From Chaetoceros tenuissimus (Eukaryota; Bacillariophyta; Thalassiosirophyceae; Chaetocerotales; Chaetocerotaceae), in assembly GCA_021927905.1 (NCBI GenBank), contig BLLK01000022.1, positions 1,612,001-1,676,000 on the forward strand: a DNA stretch of 64,000 nucleotides. The letters run 5' to 3'. Below, piece by piece: positions 9,584 through 19,958 of this stretch. Position 1 is the first letter of the stretch; each line of letters opens with the position of its first letter. The position numbers and the translations under genes were made by a program. Below the pieces are notes generated by a model. It was given only the letters and a program-made list of their open reading frames with translations. It was not told the DNA's origin and did not search any database.

Positions 9584-12500
9584 ATGGCTGGACCAATTCA
9601 GCAATCGTTTGAAGAAATAGACTGGACTCTTATCAAAGAAATTGAAGAGTCAGAGTTGTACTTTGATACTCCAAATGAATTTGAGGATTGTATTTTGAAT
9701 GCAGAAGAATTGAAAGTTTTTTTAACTCCTCCTGCTGCGGATGAATGGAAAGACTTCTCCAGCAATGAAAATGCCACAATTTTTAATATCGACGATGCAA
9801 AAGAAAGACAATGGCAGATGGGAAAAGTCGAGATAGAACATCTACGGAATAAGTTGAAAACAACTTTTGGTATTGATTATCAATCTCTATCCTTGGAGGA
9901 TCTTGCATCATCTATTATCTTCACAACACTTGGTCCAGAAAGTAAATTTGGTTCGTTTTTCGCTGAGGAACTTTCGTTGAGTAAAATGGAATATGCGGCT
10001 TTTATGTGCACTCTTTTTACTCAAGCTGCCTATCGAGTTAGTGTAACCGAGCTTTATTTGCCTCAGTCTAGATTGAAAGTGCCTATGGAAGAAGAGGATT
10101 ATCTCAAGGTGTGGGAGAATATGGCAAAAAAAAAGAAGATTCCAGAGTTTGAAATGCGCACACCTATGTCACCTATTCCGCTTTGGAAAGGTGTTGAAGA
10201 AATAGTAAATACACTCTTGAGAACTGTATCTATTATCGACCGAAGGGAAATCATTTCTATATCGCTTGATGATGATAAAGTTTGGTTTGGTTCAACAAAA
10301 GCGCGAACAACAGATCAATTTGATATTAAGTTTACAACTCATGTCAAACCGAATAGAAAAGGCATCGTGGTACATACTGCTGTAACTACAGGGGTAATGG
10401 TTCCTGTTGCTGCAACTGTACAACAGACCAATGATGATAGTGTGAGCTGCTTTGAAAGAATTTTTACCTTTCTTTTTGGATCTGGAGGAAAACTTGATTT
10501 AAGAAATGTTGAAGTTCAATCAGATAGAGGATATATGCTACCAAATCTTGTGTTTGATTTGATTCTTCGTCACGGAGGTAATCTTGTTGGCACATGTAAA
10601 AGAATTGCAAACTGTTGGCCATTTACACACAACCAAAACCTCGCTGACAACGATACTCGCACACTCATAGAAACCAAAGGAGCACCATCTTTGTTCTTGA
10701 AATATTTCAGTGTCGATCGTGGAGAGAAGACAATTTTTGCTTCTTCATTTCGAAATGGATCTGGAGCTGTTGCAACTGCACTTTCAACTTTGCATGGAAA
10801 TCATCAATGGGAGGGCATTGCATTAAAACCATCTGAGAGAATTTTATATAACAAAGATTCAACTTTTTTTTCTTCCAAATTCCTTGTTGGGATTGATATT
10901 GATGACGGTGTAAATAAATTTACTGACGACAATATTGAAATTTCTTTGCGAAATGATATTATGAACCAAATAAAGCCATTTACATTGCGACAAGGTAAGA
11001 TTGTGAAATTGAATTCGCTTTTAAAAAAATGAAATGATTGGCTCATTTTTCATTCATAGGAACTGCAGATTGGTTTTGGTTGCGCAAATTTAGCCTGACA
11101 TCTTCCCAAGCACATGGAGCCTTCCTAAAGTTACTTCCTGACAAGACAGATAATGATGATTGGATTAAAGTTGCAACTTACCTCTATGGTGAAGATTGGG
11201 CTGAAGTCCTTGGTCTAGGAGCTCAGGAACAAGATAGTTCAGATACAACTACTACAAATGATGACCTAAAGTCGTTTCTTCAAGAGTACGACGTTGGATC
11301 GTCGGAGTGCAAAAAATGCGCTGTCAGTTTTTTGCGTGAATATGTTGAAAGCGAGATTGTGCTTAGCAAAGAAAATGCAAAGACGATTTGGACAGGCATC
11401 AATTTTGAAAATGTAAATCGAGCAGAAATCAAAAGAGACATCAAGGCGATACTAGCAGAATTCAATCCAGAAATGCTTGGAATGAAAAATGCAAATGATA
11501 CCTTGATGCAAGAATGGCTATCATCTTGCAATTCAAAACGAGAAATTTTATTTTACAAGATCCAAAGTCTAAAAGAAATCATGAAGAGAAGACACTTGAA
11601 GAAGAGACAGGGCGTTTCAAATCTTAATGCGTCCGACATGATTGATGGAATTTCAGGTTCTGACAGGACAAAGATTGTTGAAGATGTTTCTCTTGAACGC
11701 GATGTAGATAACTTATCAAGCAGGGAAAAAGCTGTTCTAGAAGTTTTGAAAAAAAGCTTTATGCCGCACCAGAAGGGTAAGGATCGGGAGTATTGTCAAA
11801 TTGGACATCGACTAGAATTACCAATACTAAAGAAGTTTGTGGAGCTCATTCCAAGAGTCCGAGAATACTCAAATGTCAAAGTGAAGAATGCGTACACTGT
11901 AGGACTCGCTGCCAAGAAAGATGCAGTGTACGCAAAGGACTCTATTGACTTTCTTTTGTCAGTAGAGGAGAATAACATGCGTTCAATCTGGGGTTTTGAA
12001 TGCAAAGGTCGAGTCACTCACTCAACAGAGGAAGAGGAGAGGCAAAACTTTACTCTGAATCAAAACCCACATCTTCGTATACAATCGAGAGATGTCTTTG
12101 AAATGATTCAGCGTGTCAGTGAAAGATTCCAAGTCTTACAGCATGTGTTTGTATACGATCTAGATACTGTTGTTCATGCCATAGGAAACTTGAATGCTTC
12201 GCTAATCCGAACATGTATCATTGATTTTGACAATGACATCAAGGATAGTTTTGGAGCTGTGCTTGACGACATCAAGCATGAAACCTTAGAGTGGGCTTAT
12301 CCTACTGTTCTGACTGGTAGGAACGAAGTTCTACCCATTCCAGATGAGATAGTTGATATTGCTGTCAAATTTATACCAGAGATAAACGATGAAGAGACTC
12401 TGCAAGGTGCTGTAAACTTGTGGCACGTTCTACGTCAACAAGTTTTGCCAATGCCATCTTTCCGAAGATTGATCCCAGCAGTATGTGCATATTGGAATGC

Positions 12501-13245
12501 AACAAAAGGAGGTTCAGACACGATCACCAAACTGATGGATAGCTGTATCCTCCGCATTCCTAAAGCATGGATGAATAATGAAACAGTTGCAATTACTCGC
12601 CTTGTACAACTTTTGACGACTTTAAATCATCGCCTTCTTCAGTGCGGAACTGGCTCCGAAAATCTCAACTATCCAAGCCTCTTACATTGGCGACATGCTG
12701 CAAGTGAAAGAACATCATATCATACAACACTCCTTTTCCATGTAACTGCGTTTCAAAAATATATAGATGAATGCAAGACTTCTGAAGTTATGCCAATGAC
12801 ACGAGTAGAACCTCCTCGTCGTACTGATCGAAGAGCACGTGTTGACGGAATATTGCCTGAGAAAATTGACTTTGCTCCAACTGCCCCAAATATTTGTACT
12901 CCGCCAAGACTTGCATCAATGCTTGAAAGCGGCAATGAGCCAACAGAGTACAAAACAATGGCTAGGCGCTGTATGGGTTCTATTATGCAAGCTTATCCAC
13001 CAAAAGCAAACAAGTCTTGCGCACTTTGTAAAAAGAGTACAGGTTACTATTGTACTGGTTGTAAACGTTGGTTTTGTTTCGCAAAACAGAAAAAGAATGC
13101 AGAGAATCTTTATTCTCACACTGTGCAAGGAACAGAAATGTCATTCATCAAAACTTGTTTCCATACAGCACACGAAGACTGTTGGAACGAATACTACACT
13201 GAGTCGATCAGAGAAGATGAAGTTCCTTGTGTTTCACCATCATAA
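9584..13245 (+). CDS. Transposase-nuclease fusion: PiggyBac-like DDE + YqaJ-type PD-(D/E)XK + zinc ribbon (1198 aa, two exons)
   Basis: Exons are 9584-10994 and 11060-13245. The 65-bp intron starts GTAAGA, ends TTCATTCATAG, splits a Gly codon and keeps the frame (3597 nt). Domain 1 (about 150-450) is DDE-like: SLDD (Asp229/230) with KPNRKGIV downstream, then QSDRGYMLPNLVFDLILRHG with Asp314, followed by GTCKR and a Pro, the pattern of PiggyBac second-Asp blocks (CDN.FTS..L, GT.R.N...P). Domain 2 begins right after the splice with DWFWLRKFSLTSS, a lambda-exonuclease/YqaJ N-motif. It continues with GHRLELPILKKF (Glu723), SIDFLLS (Asp767) and FECKG (Glu784, Lys786), the PD-(D/E)XK set. Domain 3 (about 1124-1181) is a Cys/His ribbon, CALCKKSTGYYCTGCKRWFC then CFHTAHEDC, like the PiggyBac C-terminal ribbon. 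The third DDE acid is not certain. It presumably mobilises the surrounding element. Confidence 0.8.
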
Positions 13246-13633
13246 AAATTGCAAACGAAGATTCAAAGAGGAGAAATTGATGTATTTTTAGAATTATTAT
13301 AACTATTTAATTTCTTGTTCACTCTGAATTTCTTTTTATGTACAGAAGATATTGTATTAAATATTTGGTATTGACCGTCAGAGAAAACATCATATTCGGA
13401 ATTCATCATCGTTTTACTTCGGTTCCATTTTTTGCCACCACAACATATACCATACTCTAATGGACTATATCGTTATTAGAAACAAATATTGAAATGTTCA
13501 AATGATTCATGCCAAGTAAGTACCATAGAGATCAACGGTAATCAATTCAGAAAATCCTAAAGCCAAATTCATTATTTTCTTCAAATTCGTTTGGTCGACA
13601 TCCATGTCATAAATGAGCCAATTGAGCTTGAAG
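13246..13633. other. 3' flank of the transposase gene inside the element
   Basis: This stretch of about 390 bases is AT-rich and non-coding, between the transposase stop and the inner edge of the right inverted repeat. Nothing further is recognised. Confidence 0.4.
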
Positions 13634-14030
13634 TCGCCAATCCAACCTTGCGCATATCCGCATTAGACCCCAAATCAACTCTTGAACCGTTGCAACACTA
13701 TTCTACACCACCTCCATGACCCCAATTCTTGCCTAGCTTCTAGAAAAATCGTTTTGTAAAGGAAAAATTAGTCATCACTTTCAAATTTATCGTTTGGCTG
13801 CAAATTGCAAAACTATAACTTACCGATCACGATTCTATTAGATTGTCACCTATTGTATATCTTGATGAAATATGGAAGGTGAAACATGGTTGGTTGTTGT
13901 GTAAAGTAATGAATAGTTCAGATAAAAACTCATGTCTAGTTTATGGAAGTTTTTTCTTTGGAAAGTTGATGTTTTTTCTTTTCCCGTCGGGGCGGGGTTT
14001 TTGGCGCGAAAACGCAAAAAACCTGGATAT
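13634..14030 (-). repeat. Right terminal inverted repeat arm
   Basis: This is the inverted partner of 8207-8620. From tcgccaatccaaccttgcgc (13634) outward to ttggcgcgaaaac it mirrors the left arm with few mismatches. The plus-strand frame at 13843-14073 is the same repeat-derived frame as on the left and starts at TTG, so it is not called a gene. Confidence 0.85.
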
Positions 14031-14294
14031 GGATATAGCATTGGAAATACTTTTCAATTCGCATTCTATGTAAGAAATGCCTGAAAATTTCATTTGATAT
14101 CGTATTACTGGCTTTCTATTGTGGATTATAATTTTACTATCGACGTCATTTTCAATGTGCTGAATTCATTTCTTAGCATGCACAATTCCTAAAAAATCGA
14201 ATAATCTTTGTTCTACATCTATATTACGGTATTTTCTACCCCAGAATGGATGGTGATTGTTTTTCTACTACTTATGCAATAGTTTTCGAAGTAT
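14031..14294. other. Severed distal part of the ANK-RING 1 upstream region and 3' flank of ANK-RING 2
   Basis: ggatatagcattggaaat with a downstream ttcgcattctatg continues the family promoter block interrupted at 8204. After about 14090 the sequence is AT-rich 3' flank of the minus-strand ANK-RING 2, ending tttttctactacttatgc. Confidence 0.55.
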
Positions 14295-16211
14295 TCACAA
14301 ATCATCTTGCTTCCGCTTGAGTGCATTCTGTAGTTGTTCTCTCAAAGATTGATTTTCTTTCTGCGATTCTAAGAGCTGTGCCTGAAGTTCTTCTCTTGTA
14401 CCCTTCTCTTCCTTGATAGCCATTGCAAGCTTACCCAACAATGGATCCTTTTTCACATCCCTCATGGAAAACTCTGTTCTACAAACAGGACAAGTATTTC
14501 CTCTTTTCTTGTAAGACTGCGTGATACAGCTCTTGCAAAAGCGATGGCAACATTTGGAAATTATTCGGCCATCAAACAAAGTGTCAAAACAGATTGGACA
14601 TTGTAGTTCATCAGACAATGTTGGTAATGTCTTGGTGGTGAATGCAATATATTCTTTGAGCTCATCTGACCATTTATCTTCAGCCTTCACACCATTGCTA
14701 TTCTTGACTTCTGTTAATCGCGGACAGCCTACGGAGACTAAGTACTTGATGATTTCTTTGTCTGGTAGAATTTTAAATGATGCATAGTGAAGGATAGTAT
14801 GCCCTCCGTACTTATAACCGTCGATTTCTTTATCCCGAAATGCAAGCAAATCATCGCCTACAATCTTTAGAACTGATCTTACACATTCCACTTTTGTCAG
14901 TCTGCACATCATCAAATTCCAAAGAGCACTGTCGTCTTTTTCATTTGTTTCCAGGAGAAGCTCCAATCCTCCTTGTGAAAGTAAAAAAGCAACGAGCTCG
15001 CAATGAGCTTCAATATCACTATCTGTAGGCTCTTCGTCTTCATGGTCAAAGAAATATGAGAAACCACAAGCTTTGTGTAAACAATTATTCCCATCCTCAT
15101 CTTTAAAAAATAAGACATCTTTGCCCACAATGTCAACAAATTTCTCCGCTATATCAAGAGGACCATGATTTTCACAAAACGAATGAAATGGACGACCATC
15201 CAATGCAGTTTGAACATTGATACACTTCATTTTTGCCTCAATAGACACTTCGTCACTATCCAAGTAACTTCGGACCAGATCGAATTCTTTATTACTGTTC
15301 CAGTCATAAAAATCTTTCGGAGTCACATCCCTCGCTTCGAATGCTTCAATATGTTTCTGGACTCTTGGACATTCCTTCAAAGTTTTGAGATAATCAACAA
15401 TGATTTTTCGTTGAGATTCGTTCGAAAAGTCTCTAGCACTGTATCCGTCTTCATCTTCAATTTCGAGCAGTTCTAATCCCCCTACCTCCAATAGTAAATT
15501 GATTATTTTGGGACAGTATCCTCGTTCTAAATATATTTGCAATGGAGTCCTTTTCCTTTCTGATTTACAATTTGATCTCATATTTACAAGCTTCTTCCCT
15601 CCACTAGACACCAGGAGCTCGATTACATCAAAAGATACTTCTTCTGCGTTATAACGCATTGATTCTTTGGTAAAACGAAGTGCTGAATGTAGCCACGAGG
15701 AATCTGAATCTCCAAAAGTCAGATATTGGGGAGACTCAGGATCCATCACGTCTATCATACCTTTGATCACAACAAAAGGAGCTGTACTAGGAGCTCTATG
15801 TACAAGAGCATTTCTGCAGCATTTTGAATTATGCTTTTGAAGAACAATTCTCTTGTCTTGGTTTGAAATAGACTTGTCAGAGAGAAAGTCTTCAACCTGT
15901 TGCCATCTTTTCTCACAACAAGCACTTTGTATTGTTGAATGTAAATTGTAAAGCTCCATCAATTCATCTTCACTTCTAGATCCAATCGAATCATCCTCGA
16001 AATATTTAAAAATATCCCACTCTTCCTCTTCATTTTCGTCATAAAGTTCATCCTTTTCCCTTGCTATCTCATTTTCGTTGGATCCTAGAATTTCTTGTTC
16101 GTCATTTTCTTGTGATGTTGATGACGTTTCTTCATTCCTATTGCTGCTACTGGTGTTCATGATGCTGCCTTCATTCATTGCTCCTCTGATACTACTAGTG
16201 GAGCTTTGCAT
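14295..16211 (-). CDS. ANK-RING 2: ankyrin-like protein with C-terminal RING (638 aa)
   Basis: The start is taken at the ATG at 16211 (MQSSTSS); the in-frame codon three positions upstream is TTG. The N-terminal ~110 residues are low complexity and acidic (DELYDENEEEEWDIF). Ankyrin-like units run from about 110 to 530, including FDVIELLVSSGGKKLVNM, RPFHSFCENHGPLDIAEKFV, NCLHKACGFS, HTILHYASF and EIIKYLVSVGCPRL. The RING lies at about 538-577 (CPICFDTLFD..., CCHRFCKSC, CPVC) with all ligands. A Gln/Glu-rich coiled coil ends in KRKQ. It belongs to subgroup B with ANK-RING 6 and 8 (FDTLFD, VNMQSNCKS). Putative E3 ubiquitin ligase of unknown target. Its promoter has only a mutated CRE, TGACTTCA at 16405. 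Confidence 0.85.
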   Translation of the reverse strand: MQSSTSSIRGAMNEGSIMNTSSSNRNEETSSTSQENDEQEILGSNENEIAREKDELYDENEEEEWDIFKYFEDDSIGSRSEDELMELYNLHSTIQSACCEKRWQQVEDFLSDKSISNQDKRIVLQKHNSKCCRNALVHRAPSTAPFVVIKGMIDVMDPESPQYLTFGDSDSSWLHSALRFTKESMRYNAEEVSFDVIELLVSSGGKKLVNMRSNCKSERKRTPLQIYLERGYCPKIINLLLEVGGLELLEIEDEDGYSARDFSNESQRKIIVDYLKTLKECPRVQKHIEAFEARDVTPKDFYDWNSNKEFDLVRSYLDSDEVSIEAKMKCINVQTALDGRPFHSFCENHGPLDIAEKFVDIVGKDVLFFKDEDGNNCLHKACGFSYFFDHEDEEPTDSDIEAHCELVAFLLSQGGLELLLETNEKDDSALWNLMMCRLTKVECVRSVLKIVGDDLLAFRDKEIDGYKYGGHTILHYASFKILPDKEIIKYLVSVGCPRLTEVKNSNGVKAEDKWSDELKEYIAFTTKTLPTLSDELQCPICFDTLFDGRIISKCCHRFCKSCITQSYKKRGNTCPVCRTEFSMRDVKKDPLLGKLAMAIKEEKGTREELQAQLLESQKENQSLREQLQNALKRKQDDL

Positions 16212-16404
16212 CCTACTCAATCGAGACTAAATACGTAAAAACTAGTAGAGTCAATTTACAATTGCTTTCAATAGACTTTGAGTTGATTCGAATTTGAATT
16301 ATTGTGAGATGAGGGAAGAATAGAGAGATACTCTCTTCTACTCTCTGCCGTTCAGCCATCTTTGCGTCAAAATGTGGCTAAAATATTCATATCTCACGTC
16401 TTTC

Positions 16405-16412
16405 TGACTTCA
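16405..16412. promoter_or_regulatory. Variant CRE (TGACTTCA) upstream of ANK-RING 2
   Basis: It sits in the same tctttctgac.tcaatgaca context as the TGACGTCA of sister genes, 194 bp from the start, but the central CG is replaced by CT, which breaks the palindrome. Confidence 0.5.
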
Positions 16413-16505
16413 ATGACATGCAATGAATTTAAAAATTTAAATCTGAACTATTTCAAAGCACAAAACAAAACAAAGTAATGTTATTGTTGAAAAGAAGCAA
16501 TAACA

Positions 16506-17828
16506 ATGATGGAAAAAAAGAATGCTGGCCATGATAGTAAAATACTCATCTTCTCCATTAGGCCTCCAAAACTCTGTAGGCCCACGGCAGTATCTGTTGT
16601 AGTGATGGTTTCTATGTTTGCTTTCATCTCAAACCAACATATTCTTACTACAAGTCCTCGTCCGATAATCTTTCAACTTGCTTCCATGAATAAAGATAAA
16701 GCATACGCAAATGTTACTACACGCACAAGTACGACTGGTTTAGCTGCTCCTCTTCTGGACAAGCGCGTAGAGGAAGAAGAAAAGTACGAAAAGAAATGGG
16801 AACATGCAGATGATGAGGAATATGCCACTATAACTAAAGGAAAGATAATACCTACTGCCATCGTAATTGGAACACAGAAAGGTGGCACCACAGCCGTGTC
16901 TCATTACCTCAATCAACATCCTTCGGTGATGAGAGGGTTACATCCAATGGAAGAACACTTCTTTGACTTCAAAGTTCCCAAAGGACCCAACAATCACGCC
17001 TCAATGCCAAATGGTACAGTGGAGGAATATTACAGAGAAGAATATTTGTATAGGTATCATAATAGATTCAATTTGACAAAAATTAAGGAAAATCCAAATC
17101 TAAAGACATATGAAAAGACACCGATTTATATCTTCAATCCTAAAGTACCATACAGGATGAAGAGCATCGTGCCAAAGAGCAAGATAATTACAGTCCTTCG
17201 TGATCCCGTTGAAAGATCACTTTCACATTATAAGATGATGAGAGATAGAAACGATGCAACTCTTAAGTTCGTGGAAGGAAGCTTTGAATCATGTTTGGAC
17301 GCTGACTTTCAAGGTCTGAAAAAATATGGTATTATTCCAAAAGATTTCGATTGTGGGTTTCAATATGAAGAACAAGCAGTGAATCAGACAGCATTAGATT
17401 CAGTCATTGATGATAAACAGAAGGTATGGGATATAGACTGGACGGACTCCTGCATGGATGAAAAATGGCTGAAATACTTTTCTCGTCGTAGAAGGAAAGA
17501 GAAGTACTGCGATAGTATTATTGGTAGGGGGCTATATGCCATGCAACTGCGAGTTTGGTGGAAGGTCTACAGCAAAGCAGAAAGAGACGAACTAATGATG
17601 TTCCTTAAGTCGGAAGATATGCGACCTGTAAATGGAACAATTGATATGTCGAATCTATTTGAGATGATGGAAGTTGAAAACATGGAAGTCAAAGAGAAGA
17701 AAGTTGTGCACAAAACAAATTTCAAAATGATTATGAAGGATCAGACTCGAGACCGATTGAGGTGCATTTATCGACCGTTCAATGCTGAGCTGGAGCGTAT
17801 GCTTGGTGATGAATGGAAGGACGCTTGA
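16506..17828 (+). CDS. Golgi-type sulfotransferase, type II membrane protein (440 aa)
   Basis: It transfers sulfate from PAPS to a carbohydrate or similar acceptor. The N-terminus is short and cytosolic, followed by a signal anchor at about 27-43 (TAVSVVVMVSMFAFI), a Ser/Thr stem and an acidic Glu/Lys-rich stretch (88-106). The catalytic domain starts at IVIGTQKGGTTAVSHYL: the 5'-phosphosulfate loop is TQKGGTTA with Lys125. The 3'-phosphate motif is VLRDPVERSLSHYK (about 230-243, Arg232 and Ser238 or Ser240). The arrangement is that of heparan-sulfate-type (NDST/HS3ST-like) sulfotransferases (Sulfotransfer_1), with cysteines near 285-330 and 440-510 that could be disulfides. It is the only plus-strand host gene inside the ANK-RING array. 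The acceptor is unknown; diatom cell-surface glycans are plausible. Confidence 0.88.
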   Translation: MMEKKNAGHDSKILIFSIRPPKLCRPTAVSVVVMVSMFAFISNQHILTTSPRPIIFQLASMNKDKAYANVTTRTSTTGLAAPLLDKRVEEEEKYEKKWEHADDEEYATITKGKIIPTAIVIGTQKGGTTAVSHYLNQHPSVMRGLHPMEEHFFDFKVPKGPNNHASMPNGTVEEYYREEYLYRYHNRFNLTKIKENPNLKTYEKTPIYIFNPKVPYRMKSIVPKSKIITVLRDPVERSLSHYKMMRDRNDATLKFVEGSFESCLDADFQGLKKYGIIPKDFDCGFQYEEQAVNQTALDSVIDDKQKVWDIDWTDSCMDEKWLKYFSRRRRKEKYCDSIIGRGLYAMQLRVWWKVYSKAERDELMMFLKSEDMRPVNGTIDMSNLFEMMEVENMEVKEKKVVHKTNFKMIMKDQTRDRLRCIYRPFNAELERMLGDEWKDA

Positions 17829-17842
17829 GGCTGGTAGTCTCT

Positions 17843-17978
17843 CTTGTAGCCAAGAGGGTTCATCTTCACCAGATATGATCACCTCTTCTCTTTCTATACC
17901 TACCAGAGCTTTGACAATACTCAATGGAGCACCATTACCGAAAGCTACACTCAAGCACTAGTTATTATCAAAACGAAG
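17843..17978 (-). pseudogene. Relic of an ANK-RING 7-like gene
   Basis: Immediately after the sulfotransferase stop, the minus strand encodes SVAFGNGAPLSIVKALVGIE followed by EDEPSWLQ. This closely matches the segment CLNVAFGNGVPLNIVKALVD...EDQPPWLH of ANK-RING 7 (about 27890-28015). Only about 40 residues survive, with no start and no continuation. It is a duplicated fragment abutting the esterase relic that follows. Confidence 0.75.
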
Positions 17979-18115
17979 ACTGAAGGATGCAGCTGATAAT
18001 TGTGGGCAAAGAATAACTTTGAATATGAGAGAGGGTAATAGAAATAACAATCTGTAGTAAATATTGCTTTCTCTAAGTAGATAATATCCTACAAAATATG
18101 ATTATTTTATATATT
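17979..18115 (+). pseudogene. Relic of the esterase D 3' end
   Basis: aaggatgcagctgataattg and gaatatgagagagggtaa match 5905-5960 of the esterase gene. After an internal deletion of about 105 bases it resumes with the esterase 3' flank (gaaataac, then ctacaaaatatg, tatattac and tggtcta; compare 6050-6120). It sits just downstream of ANK-RING 3, exactly where the intact esterase lies relative to ANK-RING 1. Confidence 0.8.
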
Positions 18116-18233
18116 ACATTGCTGGTCTAAACAAGAAAAAGTGCCAAGACATGATACGCGACGCTTCTGACTGCTAAAGGTTTTCGAATTGCGCAAAGAT
18201 TCGTTTGAACATCAAAGACTAGCAGTTCTATGT

Positions 18234-19958
18234 TCACACCTCACTGTGTTTTCGTTTCAACTTGGCTGCCAGAGCTCTATTCTGCTCCTTTAAAAGATGT
18301 TCTCTTTGCAAAGCTTCCGACAGCTCTGATTGAAGAGCAACATTTCTATCGTCCTTTTCTTTTGCAAACATTGTGATCTTGCCTAACAATGGATCTTTCC
18401 TAATATCATCAGGCGAGGAAAACTCTATTCTACAAACAGGACATGTGCTTCCTCTTTGCTCATAGGATTGAGTAATACAGTTCTTACAGAAGCGATGACA
18501 GCATTTAGTAATAACGTGAACATTGCTCATGATGTCAAAACAAATTGGGCATTGCAAGTCGTCAAATAATACAGGTAGAGTCTTCGTACAAAGGTCAATG
18601 TATTCCTTCAGCTCGGTCGGCCAATCACACTCTGCCTTTCGACCGATATGGTTTTTGGCATCCATCATTTTTTGGCCGCCCACGGAAGCCAAGTATTTGA
18701 TAACTTCTCTATCAATGTTTTCTCTATACGATGCATAGTGAAGAATAGTACCCGTTTCACCTTGATAGTCAAGTATTTCTTTGCCGCCTAGTCTCATAAG
18801 AAGTTTCACGCACTTTAGATCCGTCCTCAGACACATCATGAAGTTGAAAAGAGCGTCGTTATCATCGTTGTCTATTTCAAGAAGCAGTTTCCAGCCTGTC
18901 TTAGAAAGTATAAATTCAATAAGATCATGATGTCTTTGGAAATCTTCGTCTTTGAGATCTCTGGTATCATAATCAATGCCATCTTGAAACATATCATTAC
19001 ATAAACAGTGTAAGCAGGTCTTTCCTTGACCATCTTTCAGTTCGAAAAGCTGAGTGCCAATCAATTCTACAAATTGTTCCGCAATATCAATAGGACCATG
19101 ACGCTCGCAAAACTTATGAAACGGTAGCTCATAACGAACACTGTACGTAGTGATACACTTCATCTTTGATTCTCTTGACAAGTCCTCATCTAGTAAATAC
19201 TCTCGAACCCTTCCAAATTGACAGTTGTCAATCCAGTCAAAAACTTCTTTTCGAGTTACACTAGCATTTGCGAGGCTTTCAATGTGATTTTGAACTCTAG
19301 GATTCGAAACTAACCCTTGAAGATATTCAATCATGATTTCTCTCTGTGTTTTGTTTGAAAAGTCTAATGTACCAAGTCCGTCATTGTCTTGAAAATCTAG
19401 CAAATCTAATCCGCATACCTTCAATAGTAGATTTATGATTCTAGGGCATTCTCCGTTGCGTCCCAAATATGCTTGCAACAAAGACCTTTTCCTTTTTTTA
19501 GCAAGAATTTGCGATTTAACAAGATCTGCGCCACCTATAGAAACTATCAATTCTATTACTTCATATGACACAGGTGTGTTATAGTTCAATGCATATTTCC
19601 CAACAAGTTCATTGCTGCTATTTAGTACTGCCTCCACTAACATACTATATCCAATTTCTCCAAAAAAGAGGTCATCAAGACTATCAATAATCTTTTGAAT
19701 TAATGGGATAGGGGCACCCTTGAGAATAGGCGCCCTAGGACACGTGTAGCTGCGGCTAAGAATGAGCTTCTTGTCTGCTTTTGAAATAGTTTCATCAGAA
19801 AGGAACTTTTGAAAAGTATCCCAATCCTTCTCTTGACATACGTCAAAAAGATGATCCTTTTTCTGTTTTATTTCAGTCTCGGTCAGCTTCTGGACAGTGA
19901 TAGATGCGTCATTTTCTTGTGAGATCGATGTTTCCTCATAGTCGTTGCTGGTGTTCAT
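18234..19958 (-). CDS. ANK-RING 3: ankyrin-like protein with RING (574 aa), ancestral start lost
   Basis: This is a subgroup A copy. The RING is at about 470-509 (CPICFDIMSN, CCHRFCKNC, CPVC), followed by a coiled coil ending KRKHSEV. Ankyrin-like units include VSYEVIELIVSIGGADLV, LPFHKFCERHGPIDIAEQFV, TCLHCLCNDMF and GTILHYASYRE. The first ATG now available is at 19958 (MNTSNDYEE). The homologous upstream codons still read in frame (QSFSSSARGATSEP..), but the start used by sister genes is AAG here instead of ATG. The protein is therefore shortened by about 20-25 residues or the gene is at risk of silencing. TGACGTCA lies upstream at 20197. It is otherwise intact and a putative E3 ligase. Confidence 0.8.
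   Translation of the reverse strand: MNTSNDYEETSISQENDASITVQKLTETEIKQKKDHLFDVCQEKDWDTFQKFLSDETISKADKKLILSRSYTCPRAPILKGAPIPLIQKIIDSLDDLFFGEIGYSMLVEAVLNSSNELVGKYALNYNTPVSYEVIELIVSIGGADLVKSQILAKKRKRSLLQAYLGRNGECPRIINLLLKVCGLDLLDFQDNDGLGTLDFSNKTQREIMIEYLQGLVSNPRVQNHIESLANASVTRKEVFDWIDNCQFGRVREYLLDEDLSRESKMKCITTYSVRYELPFHKFCERHGPIDIAEQFVELIGTQLFELKDGQGKTCLHCLCNDMFQDGIDYDTRDLKDEDFQRHHDLIEFILSKTGWKLLLEIDNDDNDALFNFMMCLRTDLKCVKLLMRLGGKEILDYQGETGTILHYASYRENIDREVIKYLASVGGQKMMDAKNHIGRKAECDWPTELKEYIDLCTKTLPVLFDDLQCPICFDIMSNVHVITKCCHRFCKNCITQSYEQRGSTCPVCRIEFSSPDDIRKDPLLGKITMFAKEKDDRNVALQSELSEALQREHLLKEQNRALAAKLKRKHSEV

Larger units (their letters stand above)
8205..14030. mobile_element. 5.8-kb DNA transposon with ~400-bp terminal inverted repeats
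   Basis: The left arm (about 8207-8620) and right arm (about 13634-14030) are near-identical inverted copies, differing by scattered substitutions. Inside are a minus-strand accessory gene (8719-9315) and a divergently transcribed, spliced transposase-nuclease gene (9584-13245). Outside, the sequence ggatat occurs at 8199-8204 and again at 14031-14036. The uninterrupted paralogous promoter at 22946 reads aaaggatatagcattgg, so ggatat is a candidate 6-bp target duplication. The exact ends are uncertain because the arms themselves start with atatcc-type repeats. The target is not the TTAA of classical PiggyBac. The near-identity of the arms and the open coding frames suggest recent activity. Confidence 0.82.

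Noticed and set aside
11038-13245. A separate gene starting at the ATG at 11038
   Set aside because: That ATG lies inside the 65-bp intron; the exact phase match and the domain order favour one spliced gene.
8199-14036. Classical PiggyBac TTAA target duplication
   Set aside because: No TTAA flanks the arms. The flanks show ggatat, and sister promoters show a single ggatat at the site.
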